Assembly (NCBI GenBank): GCA_029934695.1
Contig: JAOZLU010000119.1
Span: forward strand, 1-14,317
Length of the DNA: 14,317 nt
From: Desulfobacterales bacterium
Lineage (GTDB): Bacteria > Desulfobacterota > Desulfobacteria > Desulfobacterales > 4be13
Direction of reading: 5' to 3'
The notes beneath the pieces were generated by a model. The model had not been told where the DNA came from. It did no database searches and saw only the letters and a program-made list of their open reading frames with translations. The position numbers and the translations under genes are program-made. This document shows positions 5,227 to 12,549 of the stretch, piece by piece (position 1 is the stretch's first letter; every line of letters starts with the position of its first letter).

Positions 5227-6165
5227 ATGAAAAGCAGTTTGACAGGAAGACACTTTTTACAGCTTCAGGATTTTACACGCGAAGAGATAATGATGATGCT
5301 GGAGACAGCCGGAGAATTAAAACTTGAGACCAAACGCGGCCAGTACCCCCCTTACCTGGTAAATAAATCTCTGGGTATGATTTTCGATCAGGGTTCAACA
5401 CGCACACGTATCTCTTTTGAACTGGGCATGCAGCAACTGGGGGGATTTTCACTTTACCTGAAACCCGGTGAGATTCATCTCGGTGTCAAAGAGTCCATTT
5501 ACGATACTGCAAAAGTGTTGAGCCGTTACCATGATGTCATCATGATTCGCTGGAACAACTTTGAGGAGCTGAAGGAATTTGCAAAACACGCAGATGTTCC
5601 GGTTGTGAACGCCATGACGGATGTCAACCATCCCTGCCAGGCATTGGCTGACATTTACACCATGATGGAAAGATTCGGCGCCGACCTCAGGGGAATGAAT
5701 GTCACCTTTTTTGGTGACCGCACACAGCCTGCCCATTCCCTGGCAATGATCTGCTCCAAGCTGGGCATGAACTACACCCATTGTGCGCCTGAAAAATACC
5801 ATATCCTTCCCGAATGGAGTGACCTGTTTGAAGCAAACAACAGGGTGTCCGGCGGTGTTTTCAGACAGACAGCGGATATTGATGAGGCCACAAAGAATGC
5901 ACACTGCATTTATACGGATGTCTGGTACTGGATCGGCCAGGAAGGCGAAGCGGACGAAAGAAAGGAAGCTTTCGCACCTTATCAGGTGACCATGGACATT
6001 ATTAAAAAGTGCGACAGGAATGTGATCTTTGAGCATTGCCTGCCGGCTGGCCGCGGTGTTGAAGTTACTGATGAAGTTATGGACAGCTCACATTCAGTTA
6101 TTTTTGATGAGGCTGAAAACAGAATGCACACAGAAAAAGCATTGCTTGTTCTCATTATGTCTTAG
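5227..6165 (+). CDS. Putrescine-type carbamoyltransferase (ornithine carbamoyltransferase superfamily)
   Basis: A 312-residue cytosolic transcarbamylase. It would transfer a carbamoyl group between carbamoyl phosphate and an amine, or run in reverse to phosphorolyse N-carbamoyl-amine and yield carbamoyl phosphate. Carbamoyl-phosphate motifs are intact: STRTR (57-61), HPCQ (135-138) and HCLPAGRG (270-277). The ornithine-binding DxxxSMG loop is replaced by DVWYWIGQE (231-239). From memory, Enterococcus putrescine carbamoyltransferase also lacks SMG and has a DVWYGLY loop there, and it shares the NKSLGMIF and DEAENR contexts seen here. That enzyme has a C-terminal helix extension which this protein lacks. 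AAGGAGGT (5215-5222) sets the start at 5227; an ATG at 5161 lies in the promoter. Carbamate kinase and a putrescine aminotransferase follow, supporting a catabolic putrescine role. Ornithine or another amine remains possible. Confidence 0.85.
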   Translation: MKSSLTGRHFLQLQDFTREEIMMMLETAGELKLETKRGQYPPYLVNKSLGMIFDQGSTRTRISFELGMQQLGGFSLYLKPGEIHLGVKESIYDTAKVLSRYHDVIMIRWNNFEELKEFAKHADVPVVNAMTDVNHPCQALADIYTMMERFGADLRGMNVTFFGDRTQPAHSLAMICSKLGMNYTHCAPEKYHILPEWSDLFEANNRVSGGVFRQTADIDEATKNAHCIYTDVWYWIGQEGEADERKEAFAPYQVTMDIIKKCDRNVIFEHCLPAGRGVEVTDEVMDSSHSVIFDEAENRMHTEKALLVLIMS

Positions 6166-6173
6166 GATTCGGC

Positions 6174-6271
6174 CATGATCTTCGTTTGGGCACGAGGCCC
6201 TGCTTGGATTGGCAAATCCAAGCCATATCCTCCGCCGGATTTAGGCAATCCCGCGGGAGACGAAGATCATG
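6174..6271 (+). other. 98-bp multi-hairpin element between carbamoyltransferase and carbamate kinase
   Basis: Perfect 12-bp outer arms CATGATCTTCGT (6174-6185) and ACGAAGATCATG (6260-6271) enclose several further stems. These are GGGC/GCCC (6188-6191 with 6197-6200), GCTTGGATT/AATCCAAGC (6202-6210 with 6215-6223, GGCA loop), ATCC/GGAT (6227-6230 with 6237-6240), and the palindrome TCCCGCGGGA (6249-6258). The whole can fold as a closed multibranch structure. Being intercistronic, it could tune expression, be processed from the mRNA, or be a small palindromic mobile or dispersed repeat. I do not recognise the family. Confidence 0.6.
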
Positions 6272-6341
6272 TCTGAGATTCAATGATGATCTCTGAAGTG
6301 ACACCGGCGGACAATTCGCCCAAATTCAAAGGAGGCTCTCC

Positions 6342-7298
6342 ATGTACGAAGAATTGGTGATTGTCGCATTAGGCGGCAATGCAATCAAACAGTCAGACCA
6401 AAAAGGGACAACCCGGGAGCAGTTTGAAAACGTGGATATCACTGCAAAACAGATTGCACGTATCTGCAAGGCCGGTTATCTCCAGGTGCTGACCCATGGC
6501 AACGGCCCCCAGGCCGGCGCGTTGCTGATCCAGCAGGAAGAGGCAAAAGAGATTGTTCCGCCGCAGACACTGGCCTGCTGCGGTGCCATGACGCAGGGAC
6601 AGATAGGATGGATGTTCCAGAACCGCATCGGATATCATTTTTCACAGGAAGGTCTGGATTATCCCGTTGCCACCATGATCACACAGGTTGTTGTTGACAA
6701 GGATGATCCTGATTTTCAGAACCCGTCAAAACCGGTCGGCCCTTTTTATACTGAAGAGGAGGCCGTGGCGCTGAAAGATGAAAAAGGCTATGTCGTAAAA
6801 GAAGCCAAAGCTGGTCAGGAAAAAGCCTGGCGCCGTGTTGTGCCGTCACCGCGACCTGTTGACATTTACGAAAAAAGAGCAATCAGACAGCTGCTTGACA
6901 TTGAGGCGCTGGTTATCGTTTCCGGCGGCGGAGGCATTCCCATAGTCAGGGAGGAAGACGGCAGCCACTCCGGTGTTGACGCTGTCATTGACAAAGATCT
7001 CACTGCCAACAAACTGGGCCAGGTGCTCAACGCCGATTATCTGCTGATTCTGACGGATGTTGAAAATGCCTATGTGAACTTCAACAAACCGGATCAGAAG
7101 GCTCTGGAAACGATCACTTTAAGCGAAGCAGAAAAATATCAGGAACAAGGCCAGTTTGCCAGCGGTTCCATGGGACCCAAAATGGATGCGGCCATGAGAT
7201 TTATTCGCTCGGGCGGCAAGAGTGCCATAATCACAAGCCTGGACAAAGCTCTGGATGCTCTTGAAGGTAAGACAGGCACACGCATTATAAAAAAATAA
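6342..7298 (+). CDS. arcC: Carbamate kinase
   Basis: A 318-residue cytosolic amino-acid-kinase-fold enzyme that makes ATP, CO2 and ammonia from carbamoyl phosphate and ADP in catabolic pathways. Diagnostic motifs are ALGGNA (9-14), THGNGPQ (51-57), the glycine-rich SGGGGIPIV, DKDLTA, and the C-terminal GSMGPKMDA. Length is typical of the family. AAAGGAGG (6328-6335) gives a clear start. It lies 176 bp after the carbamoyltransferase on the same strand, and the two enzymes form the classic substrate-level phosphorylation pair of the arginine and agmatine deiminase routes. Neither arginine deiminase nor agmatine deiminase is in the window. Confidence 0.95.
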   Translation: MYEELVIVALGGNAIKQSDQKGTTREQFENVDITAKQIARICKAGYLQVLTHGNGPQAGALLIQQEEAKEIVPPQTLACCGAMTQGQIGWMFQNRIGYHFSQEGLDYPVATMITQVVVDKDDPDFQNPSKPVGPFYTEEEAVALKDEKGYVVKEAKAGQEKAWRRVVPSPRPVDIYEKRAIRQLLDIEALVIVSGGGGIPIVREEDGSHSGVDAVIDKDLTANKLGQVLNADYLLILTDVENAYVNFNKPDQKALETITLSEAEKYQEQGQFASGSMGPKMDAAMRFIRSGGKSAIITSLDKALDALEGKTGTRIIKK

Positions 7299-7299
7299 C

Positions 7300-7411
7300 C
7301 AAAAGACAAATAACAAACAGATCACAATGACTGAAATTCAAAATTCCAAACAATTGTCTTTTGATCTTATCTGAGATTTGGATATTGTATTTTGGAATTT
7401 ATTTGGAATTT
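7300..7411. repeat. Inverted repeats in the carbamate kinase-aminotransferase spacer
   Basis: CAAAAGACAA (7300-7309) is perfectly complementary to TTGTCTTTTG (7354-7363). AAATTCCAAA (7341-7350) is complementary to TTTGGAATTT, which occurs twice 11 bp apart (7391-7400 and 7402-7411). The spacer is thus AT-rich, mutually complementary repeat sequence with no open reading frame. It may fold in the intercistronic mRNA. Confidence 0.55.
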
Positions 7412-7459
7412 GGTACTTGAAATTTGTGATTTCCGGTTTATCCGGTTTAGGAGGGACTT

Positions 7460-8809
7460 ATGAGTAATTTTCAAAACGCACTTGATTATTCTGCCAAATG
7501 GCTGGAAATCATCAAACAGGATACAGCGACACTGGACAACACCACTGCCAAGTGGATATCAGAGGAAACGAGGAACAACTTCATAAACCATTTCAATGCG
7601 GGCTGGGTTGAATACCGCAAATCAATGACAGAGGCCGGTGACTACGCTGCCATCGAATGGCGTGGCCAGGGTTCAAAGTTTTATGACAACTTCGGCAACG
7701 AATACCTTGACTTCCTCGGTGGCTACGGCGCACTTGATCTGGGCTGGTCACACCCCGAAGTCGTCGAAGCTGTCAGAGCCCAGGCCGGCAAATCCGGTAT
7801 TCCAACTCAGGAACTGATGGACCCCCTGCGCGGTGTTCTGGCAAAACTGATAGCTGAAATCACACCCGGCAATATTGACCATGCATTCTTCGTCGGCAGT
7901 GGCACGGAAGCTGTTGAAGGCGCTCTCAAAATCGCAAGACTTCACACCGGCAACCATAATTTCATTTCCACAGTCAAGGCATTCCACGGCAAAACTGCCG
8001 GCTCCCTCAGTGTGATGGGCAAAAAAGATTTTCGTGCGCCGTTGCAGCCTTATGGCGGACAGACTTTCTACATTCCTTTTGGTGATGCTGATGCGCTGGA
8101 AAAACAGCTTGAAATTTGTGACATTGTTGGCATCGATATTGCCGGTTTTATTGCGGAACCTATCCAGGGTGAAGCCGGCGCTATCGTTCCTCCGGCGGAT
8201 TACTGGCCGAAAGTTCGTGAAATCTGTACAAAATACGGTGTCCTGATGATTTGTGATGAAGTTCAGACAGGACTTGGAAGAACCGGCGCGCTCTGGGGTG
8301 TCAACCACTGGAACGTGGAACCTGACATTATGATGACCGCCAAATCCCTTGGCGGCGGTGTTATGCCGATTGGCAGTTTCATGGGCAGCGGTGAAATATG
8401 GAAATCATTTGAAGAACCCAATCCGTTTATTCATACCACAACCACCGGTGGAAACCCGATGTCATGCGCAGCCGCAATCGCCACTATTCAGATAATGCTC
8501 AGAGACAACCTGCCCCAGCGTGCTGCTGAACTGGGTGATTATTTTATGGGCGAACTTAACAAACTTACCGAAGAATTCCCTGGCGTATATGAAAAGATTA
8601 CCGGCAAAGGTCTTCTTATCGGACAGCACTTTATAAATGATGAAGTCGGATACAAAGTGGCGGCCGGTCTGTTCAGACGTAAAGTTCTCGTTGCAGGCAC
8701 CCTGATCAATGCAAAGGCGATTCGTTTTGAACCGCCGCTGATTGTGGCAAAAGAAGAAATTGATGAAGTCCTTGACAGGCTGCGTGACACGCTGAAAGAC
8801 GTTGCATAA
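7460..8809 (+). CDS. patA: Putrescine aminotransferase (PatA/YgjG-like), class III PLP-dependent
   Basis: A 449-residue class III aminotransferase. In characterised PatA the enzyme moves the amino group of putrescine (also cadaverine) to 2-oxoglutarate, giving 4-aminobutanal, which cyclises to 1-pyrroline. Visible features are the phosphate-binding GSGTE (146-150), the PLP-ring aspartate Asp266 in CDEVQTGLGRTG, and the Schiff-base lysine Lys295 in TAKSLGGG. An N-terminal stretch EYRKSMTEAGDYAAIEW and a C-terminal VLVAGTLINAKAIRFEPP match my memory of E. coli PatA closely, better than ornithine or GABA aminotransferases. AGGAGGG (about 7449-7455) sets the start. The neighbouring carbamoyltransferase and Pot-type transporter agree with putrescine as substrate. 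Specificity is inferred, not shown. Confidence 0.88.
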   Translation: MSNFQNALDYSAKWLEIIKQDTATLDNTTAKWISEETRNNFINHFNAGWVEYRKSMTEAGDYAAIEWRGQGSKFYDNFGNEYLDFLGGYGALDLGWSHPEVVEAVRAQAGKSGIPTQELMDPLRGVLAKLIAEITPGNIDHAFFVGSGTEAVEGALKIARLHTGNHNFISTVKAFHGKTAGSLSVMGKKDFRAPLQPYGGQTFYIPFGDADALEKQLEICDIVGIDIAGFIAEPIQGEAGAIVPPADYWPKVREICTKYGVLMICDEVQTGLGRTGALWGVNHWNVEPDIMMTAKSLGGGVMPIGSFMGSGEIWKSFEEPNPFIHTTTTGGNPMSCAAAIATIQIMLRDNLPQRAAELGDYFMGELNKLTEEFPGVYEKITGKGLLIGQHFINDEVGYKVAAGLFRRKVLVAGTLINAKAIRFEPPLIVAKEEIDEVLDRLRDTLKDVA

Positions 8810-8816
8810 ACTACGC

Positions 8817-8860
8817 GGGCAGTTTAATTGCCCTTAGGTAATCCCCGGCTTTGCCGGGGA
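8817..8860 (+). terminator. Two consecutive hairpins after patA; possible weak terminator
   Basis: GGGCA/TGCCC (8817-8821 with 8829-8833) is followed by a strong stem TCCCCGGC/GCCGGGGA (8842-8849 with 8853-8860, loop TTT). The second lies 32 bp after the patA stop, where a terminator would be expected. No T-run follows it, so it is not a standard intrinsic terminator. It could protect the 3' end of the message or be a repeat. Confidence 0.4.
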
Positions 8861-8898
8861 CTCACAAAAACTTGATCCAAACTAAAGAGAATAATACA

Positions 8899-9000
8899 AT
8901 GAAGATTCCTTTATCCACATTAACCGGTAGGAGTCTGGTGTCGATTCATGACTTATCTGTATTGGTGATGTATCTGAATAGGCACAATTCTTTCAAATGA
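8899..9000 (+). pseudogene. Possible N-terminal remnant of a second carbamoyltransferase
   Basis: A 33-codon open frame contains LTGRSLVSIHDLS followed by VLVMYL. This resembles the conserved opening of aspartate/ornithine carbamoyltransferases (GRxLLSIxDLS...EEIxxL) and aligns with LTGRHFLQLQDFT at the start of the complete enzyme at 5227. It ends at a TGA (8998-9000) before any catalytic motif, and nothing downstream continues the domain. No strong ribosome binding site precedes it. The likeness is short, so chance or an unrelated leader peptide cannot be excluded. Confidence 0.35.
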
Positions 9001-9021
9001 AACTTACGATTAGTAGCATAA

Positions 9022-9059
9022 TTGTAATAAGTTATTAAATGAATGTTCAAATAAATTAA
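9022..9059 (+). promoter_or_regulatory. Putative promoter/operator of the polyamine transporter operon
   Basis: The 23-bp stretch 9032-9054 is identical to 5154-5176 upstream of the carbamoyltransferase. The similarity to the degenerate copy at 4995-5018 extends a few bases further on the right (AAATTAA). TTGTAA (9022-9027) could serve as -35 with TCAAAT (9047-9052) as -10 at a rather long 19-bp spacing. The start codon of the binding-protein gene is 33 bp downstream. Confidence 0.5.
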
Positions 9060-9092
9060 CTGAAAACCAATAAAGAGAAAAAGGAGAAAATT

Positions 9093-10199
9093 ATGTTTAA
9101 GAAAATTTGTAAGGTTGTTTGCGCTGTAGTACTGGTATTGACAGCTTCAATGGTGACCCCGGCAATGAGTGAAGAGGAGAAAGAACTCAATCTTTACTTC
9201 TGGTTTGAATATCTTCCAGACTCGGTTATTAAGGGGTTTGAAAAGGAGACCGGTATCAAAATTAATCTTGACACTTTTGAATCTCTCAGTATTTTGGAAA
9301 CAAAATTATTGACTGGAAAAAGTGGTTATGATGTTGTGGTACCAACATCAACTATGGCCAAAAGATTAATTAAGGTCAATACTTTTAAAAAACTTGATAA
9401 GTCCAAATTTTCAAATTATGGCAATCTTGATCCGGTAATTCTATCTGCTCTTGATAAACATGATAAGGGCAACACTTATGGAGTTCCTTATGCATGGGGT
9501 ACTACAGGTATTGCCTTTAACGAAGCCATGGTAAAAAAACGGCTGCCCAATGCAGATTTGAAAAGCCTGGATCTTTTATTCAAGGTAGAAAACATCTCAA
9601 AGCTGGCAGATGGCGGTGTGGCGGTTCTTGATGCATGGGACGAAATTATCCCAATTACTTTGAACTATCTTGGTCTTAATCCTTATTCAGCGAAAAAAGA
9701 AGATCTGAAAAAGGTTGAAGAGCTATTAAAGAGTATCCGACCTTACATCCGGCATTTTAACAACTCAACCATGATCGATGAACTGGCTACCGGTGAATTG
9801 TGCGCAGCGCTAACCTATAACGGAGACGCCGGATTAGCCAGTATGAGAGCGGAAGAACTTAAGAACGGCAACTTTATAGATTATTCGATTCCAAAAGAAT
9901 CAACTGTTATGTATATGGATTTTCTTGCCATTCCAGCTGATGCGAAACACCCGGATAATGCTCATAAATTTCTTGATTTTCTCATGAGACCAGAGGAGAT
10001 AGCCAAATTTTCCAATGCGTTTTTCTTTGCTAACGGTAATTCCGCCGCGCTTGCTTATGTTAACGATGAAGTCAAAGGAGATCCAGACATCTATCCTCCG
10101 CAAAATATCAAGGAGAAATTATTCTTGCAGACTGATCCGACCAAGAAAGATAGGCGTAACTTAACGCGACTGTGGACAAAAATTAAAGCCAATAGGTAA
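9093..10199 (+). CDS. potF: Periplasmic polyamine-binding protein (PotF/PotD family)
   Basis: A 368-residue exported solute-binding protein. Residues 1-26 form a signal peptide (KK, hydrophobic VVCAVVLVLTASMV core, likely cleavage after AMS). The mature part follows the PotF plan, with WFEY at 37-40, GYDVVVPTS near 80, VLDAWDE at 178-184, YNGDAG at 242-247, and IYPPQNIKEKLF near the end. By memory of E. coli PotF, the acidic residues that hold the amine groups appear kept (Glu39 replacing Asp, Glu184, Asp245, Asp276). Ser38 and Trp244 are replaced by Phe38 and Tyr242, so ligand preference may differ from plain putrescine. AAGGAG (9081-9086) sets the start. The gene heads the transporter operon and is AT-richer than the upstream enzymes. 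It would deliver ligand to the PotH/PotI permeases. Confidence 0.88.
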   Translation: MFKKICKVVCAVVLVLTASMVTPAMSEEEKELNLYFWFEYLPDSVIKGFEKETGIKINLDTFESLSILETKLLTGKSGYDVVVPTSTMAKRLIKVNTFKKLDKSKFSNYGNLDPVILSALDKHDKGNTYGVPYAWGTTGIAFNEAMVKKRLPNADLKSLDLLFKVENISKLADGGVAVLDAWDEIIPITLNYLGLNPYSAKKEDLKKVEELLKSIRPYIRHFNNSTMIDELATGELCAALTYNGDAGLASMRAEELKNGNFIDYSIPKESTVMYMDFLAIPADAKHPDNAHKFLDFLMRPEEIAKFSNAFFFANGNSAALAYVNDEVKGDPDIYPPQNIKEKLFLQTDPTKKDRRNLTRLWTKIKANR

Positions 10200-10237
10200 A
10201 ACTGGTTAATAAGTTGCTAAATCTTTCCAGAGTTATT

Positions 10238-10272
10238 GTGGTAGTCGCATATTAAAAATATGTGATTACCAC
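10238..10272 (+). other. Strong hairpin between binding-protein and ATPase genes
   Basis: Sixteen-base arms (10238-10253 and 10257-10272) pair at every position, two as G-U, around an AAA loop. It lies 38 bp after the binding-protein stop in a 200-bp gap and is not followed by a T-run. In many importer operons such a stem protects the mRNA of the abundant binding protein and lowers expression of the membrane genes; that role here is inference. The rest of the gap (10273-10399) shows nothing recognisable beyond the ribosome binding site. Confidence 0.6.
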
Positions 10273-10399
10273 TGAATCGGAAAAGTTCAACTTTTGTTAT
10301 TGTTCTGTTTCACTCTCTATAGAGATTTCTATGAAAGACCAAATCTACACACACTAAAGGGCAGAAACGGGCAGCTATTTAGAAAGGATTTTACAGGAT

Positions 10400-11542
10400 A
10401 TGGAGCCTTTAGAGGAAAAATATATTGATCCACAACCGTGGTTAGATAAGAATGAAAAACCTTTTCTGGAAATCAGAAGTGTTACTAAAAAATTTGGTGA
10501 TTTTACAGCAGTCGATAAAGTAAACCTGGAAATATATAAAGGTGAACTCTTTTGCCTGCTTGGAGGGTCTGGCTGCGGCAAATCCACTCTTTTACGGATT
10601 TTAGCAGGGTTTGAGACAGCTACAGAAGGAAGTTTCTTCATCGACGGCGTTGATATGACTCAGATACCACCATATGAACGACCTGTGAACATGATGTTTC
10701 AATCCTATGCTATTTTTCCACATATGTCGGTTGAAAAAAATATTGCGTATGGACTTAAACGGGATGGCTTATCAAAACCTGAAGTCAAAACAAGGGTTGA
10801 AGAGGGCCTGAAACTTGTTCAGCTGAGTCAATTTGCCAAGCGTAAACCTCACCAGCTTTCAGGGGGGCAGCAGCAGAGGGTGGCCCTTGCACGCGCATTG
10901 GTTAAACACCCGAAAGTACTTCTTCTGGATGAACCTCTGGCAGCTTTAGATAAAAAACTGCGGGAGAAAACTCAGTTTGAGTTAATGGATATTCAGTATA
11001 AGCTGGGGATTACCTTTATTGTGGTTACTCATGACCAGGAAGAGGCAATGACCCTTTCCACTCGAATTGCTGTAATGAACCAGGGTAAAATCAAGCAGAT
11101 AGGGACTCCTACAGATATCTATGAGTATCCGCAATCACGGTTTACAGCTAATTTTATCGGTTCCATTAATATTTTCGAGGGTATTGTTAAAGAAAGTCTA
11201 TCCGAATCCCATGTTGTCCAAAGTGAGGAGACACAATGCGATTTACTTATTGATAGGGACTCATCCATTCATACTGGTGAAAAAATAGGTGTTGCAATCC
11301 GTCCGGAAAAAATTCACCTGTCGAGAGAAGAACCTGACAAACAAGATTTCAATACGCTTAGAGGGAAAGTTCTTGATTTTGGCTACATAGGAAATCTGTC
11401 AGTTTACAATGTAAAATTGCCAAGCGGTAAAATGGTGAAAGTTTCTTCACCCAACCAGAACCGATACTCTAAACACAGAGTTACCTGGGATGATATTGTT
11501 TATCTTACCTGGGAACCTGCCAATACAGTGGTAATATTATAA
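10400..11542 (+). CDS. potG: Polyamine ABC transporter ATP-binding protein (PotG/PotA-like)
   Basis: A 380-residue cytosolic ATPase that powers the importer. Walker [10 protein letters not shown] (55-63), Q-loop Gln101, signature LSGGQ (153-157), Walker B VLLLDEP (173-179) and switch His211 are all present. The C-terminal part (from about 255) is a TOBE-type regulatory domain containing the IRPEKI motif. Length and the QSYAIFPHM and [13 protein letters not shown] contexts fit PotG best. The start follows AAGGA at about 10385-10388, 11 bp upstream. Its TAA stop overlaps the ATG of the next gene by one base (TAATG), indicating translational coupling. Confidence 0.93.
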   Translation: MEPLEEKYIDPQPWLDKNEKPFLEIRSVTKKFGDFTAVDKVNLEIYKGELFCLLGGSGCGKSTLLRILAGFETATEGSFFIDGVDMTQIPPYERPVNMMFQSYAIFPHMSVEKNIAYGLKRDGLSKPEVKTRVEEGLKLVQLSQFAKRKPHQLSGGQQQRVALARALVKHPKVLLLDEPLAALDKKLREKTQFELMDIQYKLGITFIVVTHDQEEAMTLSTRIAVMNQGKIKQIGTPTDIYEYPQSRFTANFIGSINIFEGIVKESLSESHVVQSEETQCDLLIDRDSSIHTGEKIGVAIRPEKIHLSREEPDKQDFNTLRGKVLDFGYIGNLSVYNVKLPSGKMVKVSSPNQNRYSKHRVTWDDIVYLTWEPANTVVIL

Positions 11543-12549
11543 TGAAAGAGAATAGACTAATACCCAATGACCATTCACAGGCCGAAGGAGACAAGGCGGC
11601 GCTCCCGACTGAAAAATCAGCCAAACATTTCAGTACACTGCGCAATTTACTCAACTCTTTTGAAAACCGGACATGGCGAGGTGTTGTTATTGGAATACCA
11701 TACCTATGGATGTTGATGTTTTTTTTCCTGCCATTTGTATTTGTATTTAAAATCAGTCTGGCAGAATCCATTATTGCCCGTCCTCCTTTCACATCACTGA
11801 TTGCCTGGGTTGACGGTACAAGGCTCTCTATCAACCTGATCTTTGATAATTATCTTCTGTTGCTGGAAGATGATTTTTTTACTATTGCATATTTGAATTC
11901 TTTGAAGATTGCTTTTGTGGCTACTCTGTGTTGCCTGATTATTGGATACATTATGGCCTATGGAATTGCCCGGTCAAAGGCTTCTATTCGTAATGTTCTG
12001 CTTTTGCTGGTGATTCTACCTTTCTGGACATCTTTTCTTTTACGGGTTTACGCCTGGATGGGACTGTTATCCAATCATGGGATAATCAATAACCTGTTAT
12101 TGGCAATCGGTTTTATCGATCAGCCCATTCAAATGATGTACACTGATTTTGCAATGTATGTGGTATTTGTATACACCTTTCTTCCTTTTATGATTCTACC
12201 ATTGTACTCGACCCTTGAAAAAATGGATATGTCTCTGCATGAAGCTTCCGCAGATCTTGGCGCTAAACCTGTTACAACATTTTTGACGGTCACAGTGCCT
12301 CTTTCCATGCCGGGTATCATAGCGGGATGTATGCTGGTTTTTATTCCTGCGGTAGGTGAATTTGTGATTCCTTCTCTGGTTGGAGGGCCTGACAGCATGA
12401 TGATTGGGCGGATGTTGTTTGACGAATTTTTCGCAAATCGAGACTGGCCTTTGGCCTCGGCTGTAGCTGTTGTATTGCTTATATTCCTTGTGGTTCCTTT
12501 TATGCTGTATAAATTTTACAGCGCTAGGCAAGAAGGTAGGTACGTATGA
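11542..12549 (+). CDS. potH: Polyamine ABC transporter permease (PotH-like)
   Basis: A 335-residue inner-membrane permease, one half of the transmembrane pore. A cytosolic N-terminal tail of about 45 polar residues precedes the first membrane helix (about 48-72), and about six helices are predicted in all. The EAA loop that contacts the ATPase is visible as EASADLGAKPVTTF (234-247) ending in P-MPGIIAG. FIPAVGEFVIPSLVGGPDS after it is typical of PotB/PotH permeases. The gene is coupled to the ATPase gene by a 1-bp overlap and to the next permease by ATGA (12546-12549). Confidence 0.93.
   Translation: MKENRLIPNDHSQAEGDKAALPTEKSAKHFSTLRNLLNSFENRTWRGVVIGIPYLWMLMFFFLPFVFVFKISLAESIIARPPFTSLIAWVDGTRLSINLIFDNYLLLLEDDFFTIAYLNSLKIAFVATLCCLIIGYIMAYGIARSKASIRNVLLLLVILPFWTSFLLRVYAWMGLLSNHGIINNLLLAIGFIDQPIQMMYTDFAMYVVFVYTFLPFMILPLYSTLEKMDMSLHEASADLGAKPVTTFLTVTVPLSMPGIIAGCMLVFIPAVGEFVIPSLVGGPDSMMIGRMLFDEFFANRDWPLASAVAVVLLIFLVVPFMLYKFYSARQEGRYV

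Noticed and set aside
5227..6165. Identity as YgeW-type or oxamate carbamoyltransferase of a purine pathway
   Set aside because: YgeW is longer and has a different substrate loop by memory; this protein follows the putrescine/ornithine plan, and the neighbours are putrescine-type. The molybdenum subunit downstream keeps a purine link only as an alternative.
6187..6203. Sigma54-like promoter (GGGCAC...CTGC) before carbamate kinase
   Set aside because: The GG to GC spacing is one base too long, and the bases are part of the multi-hairpin element.
7748..8308. Minus-strand 186-codon open frame inside patA
   Set aside because: It is antisense to a clearly conserved aminotransferase region and has no recognisable domain.
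8842..8860. Standard intrinsic terminator after patA
   Set aside because: The stem is strong but no T-run follows, so it is kept only as a low-confidence terminator-like hairpin.
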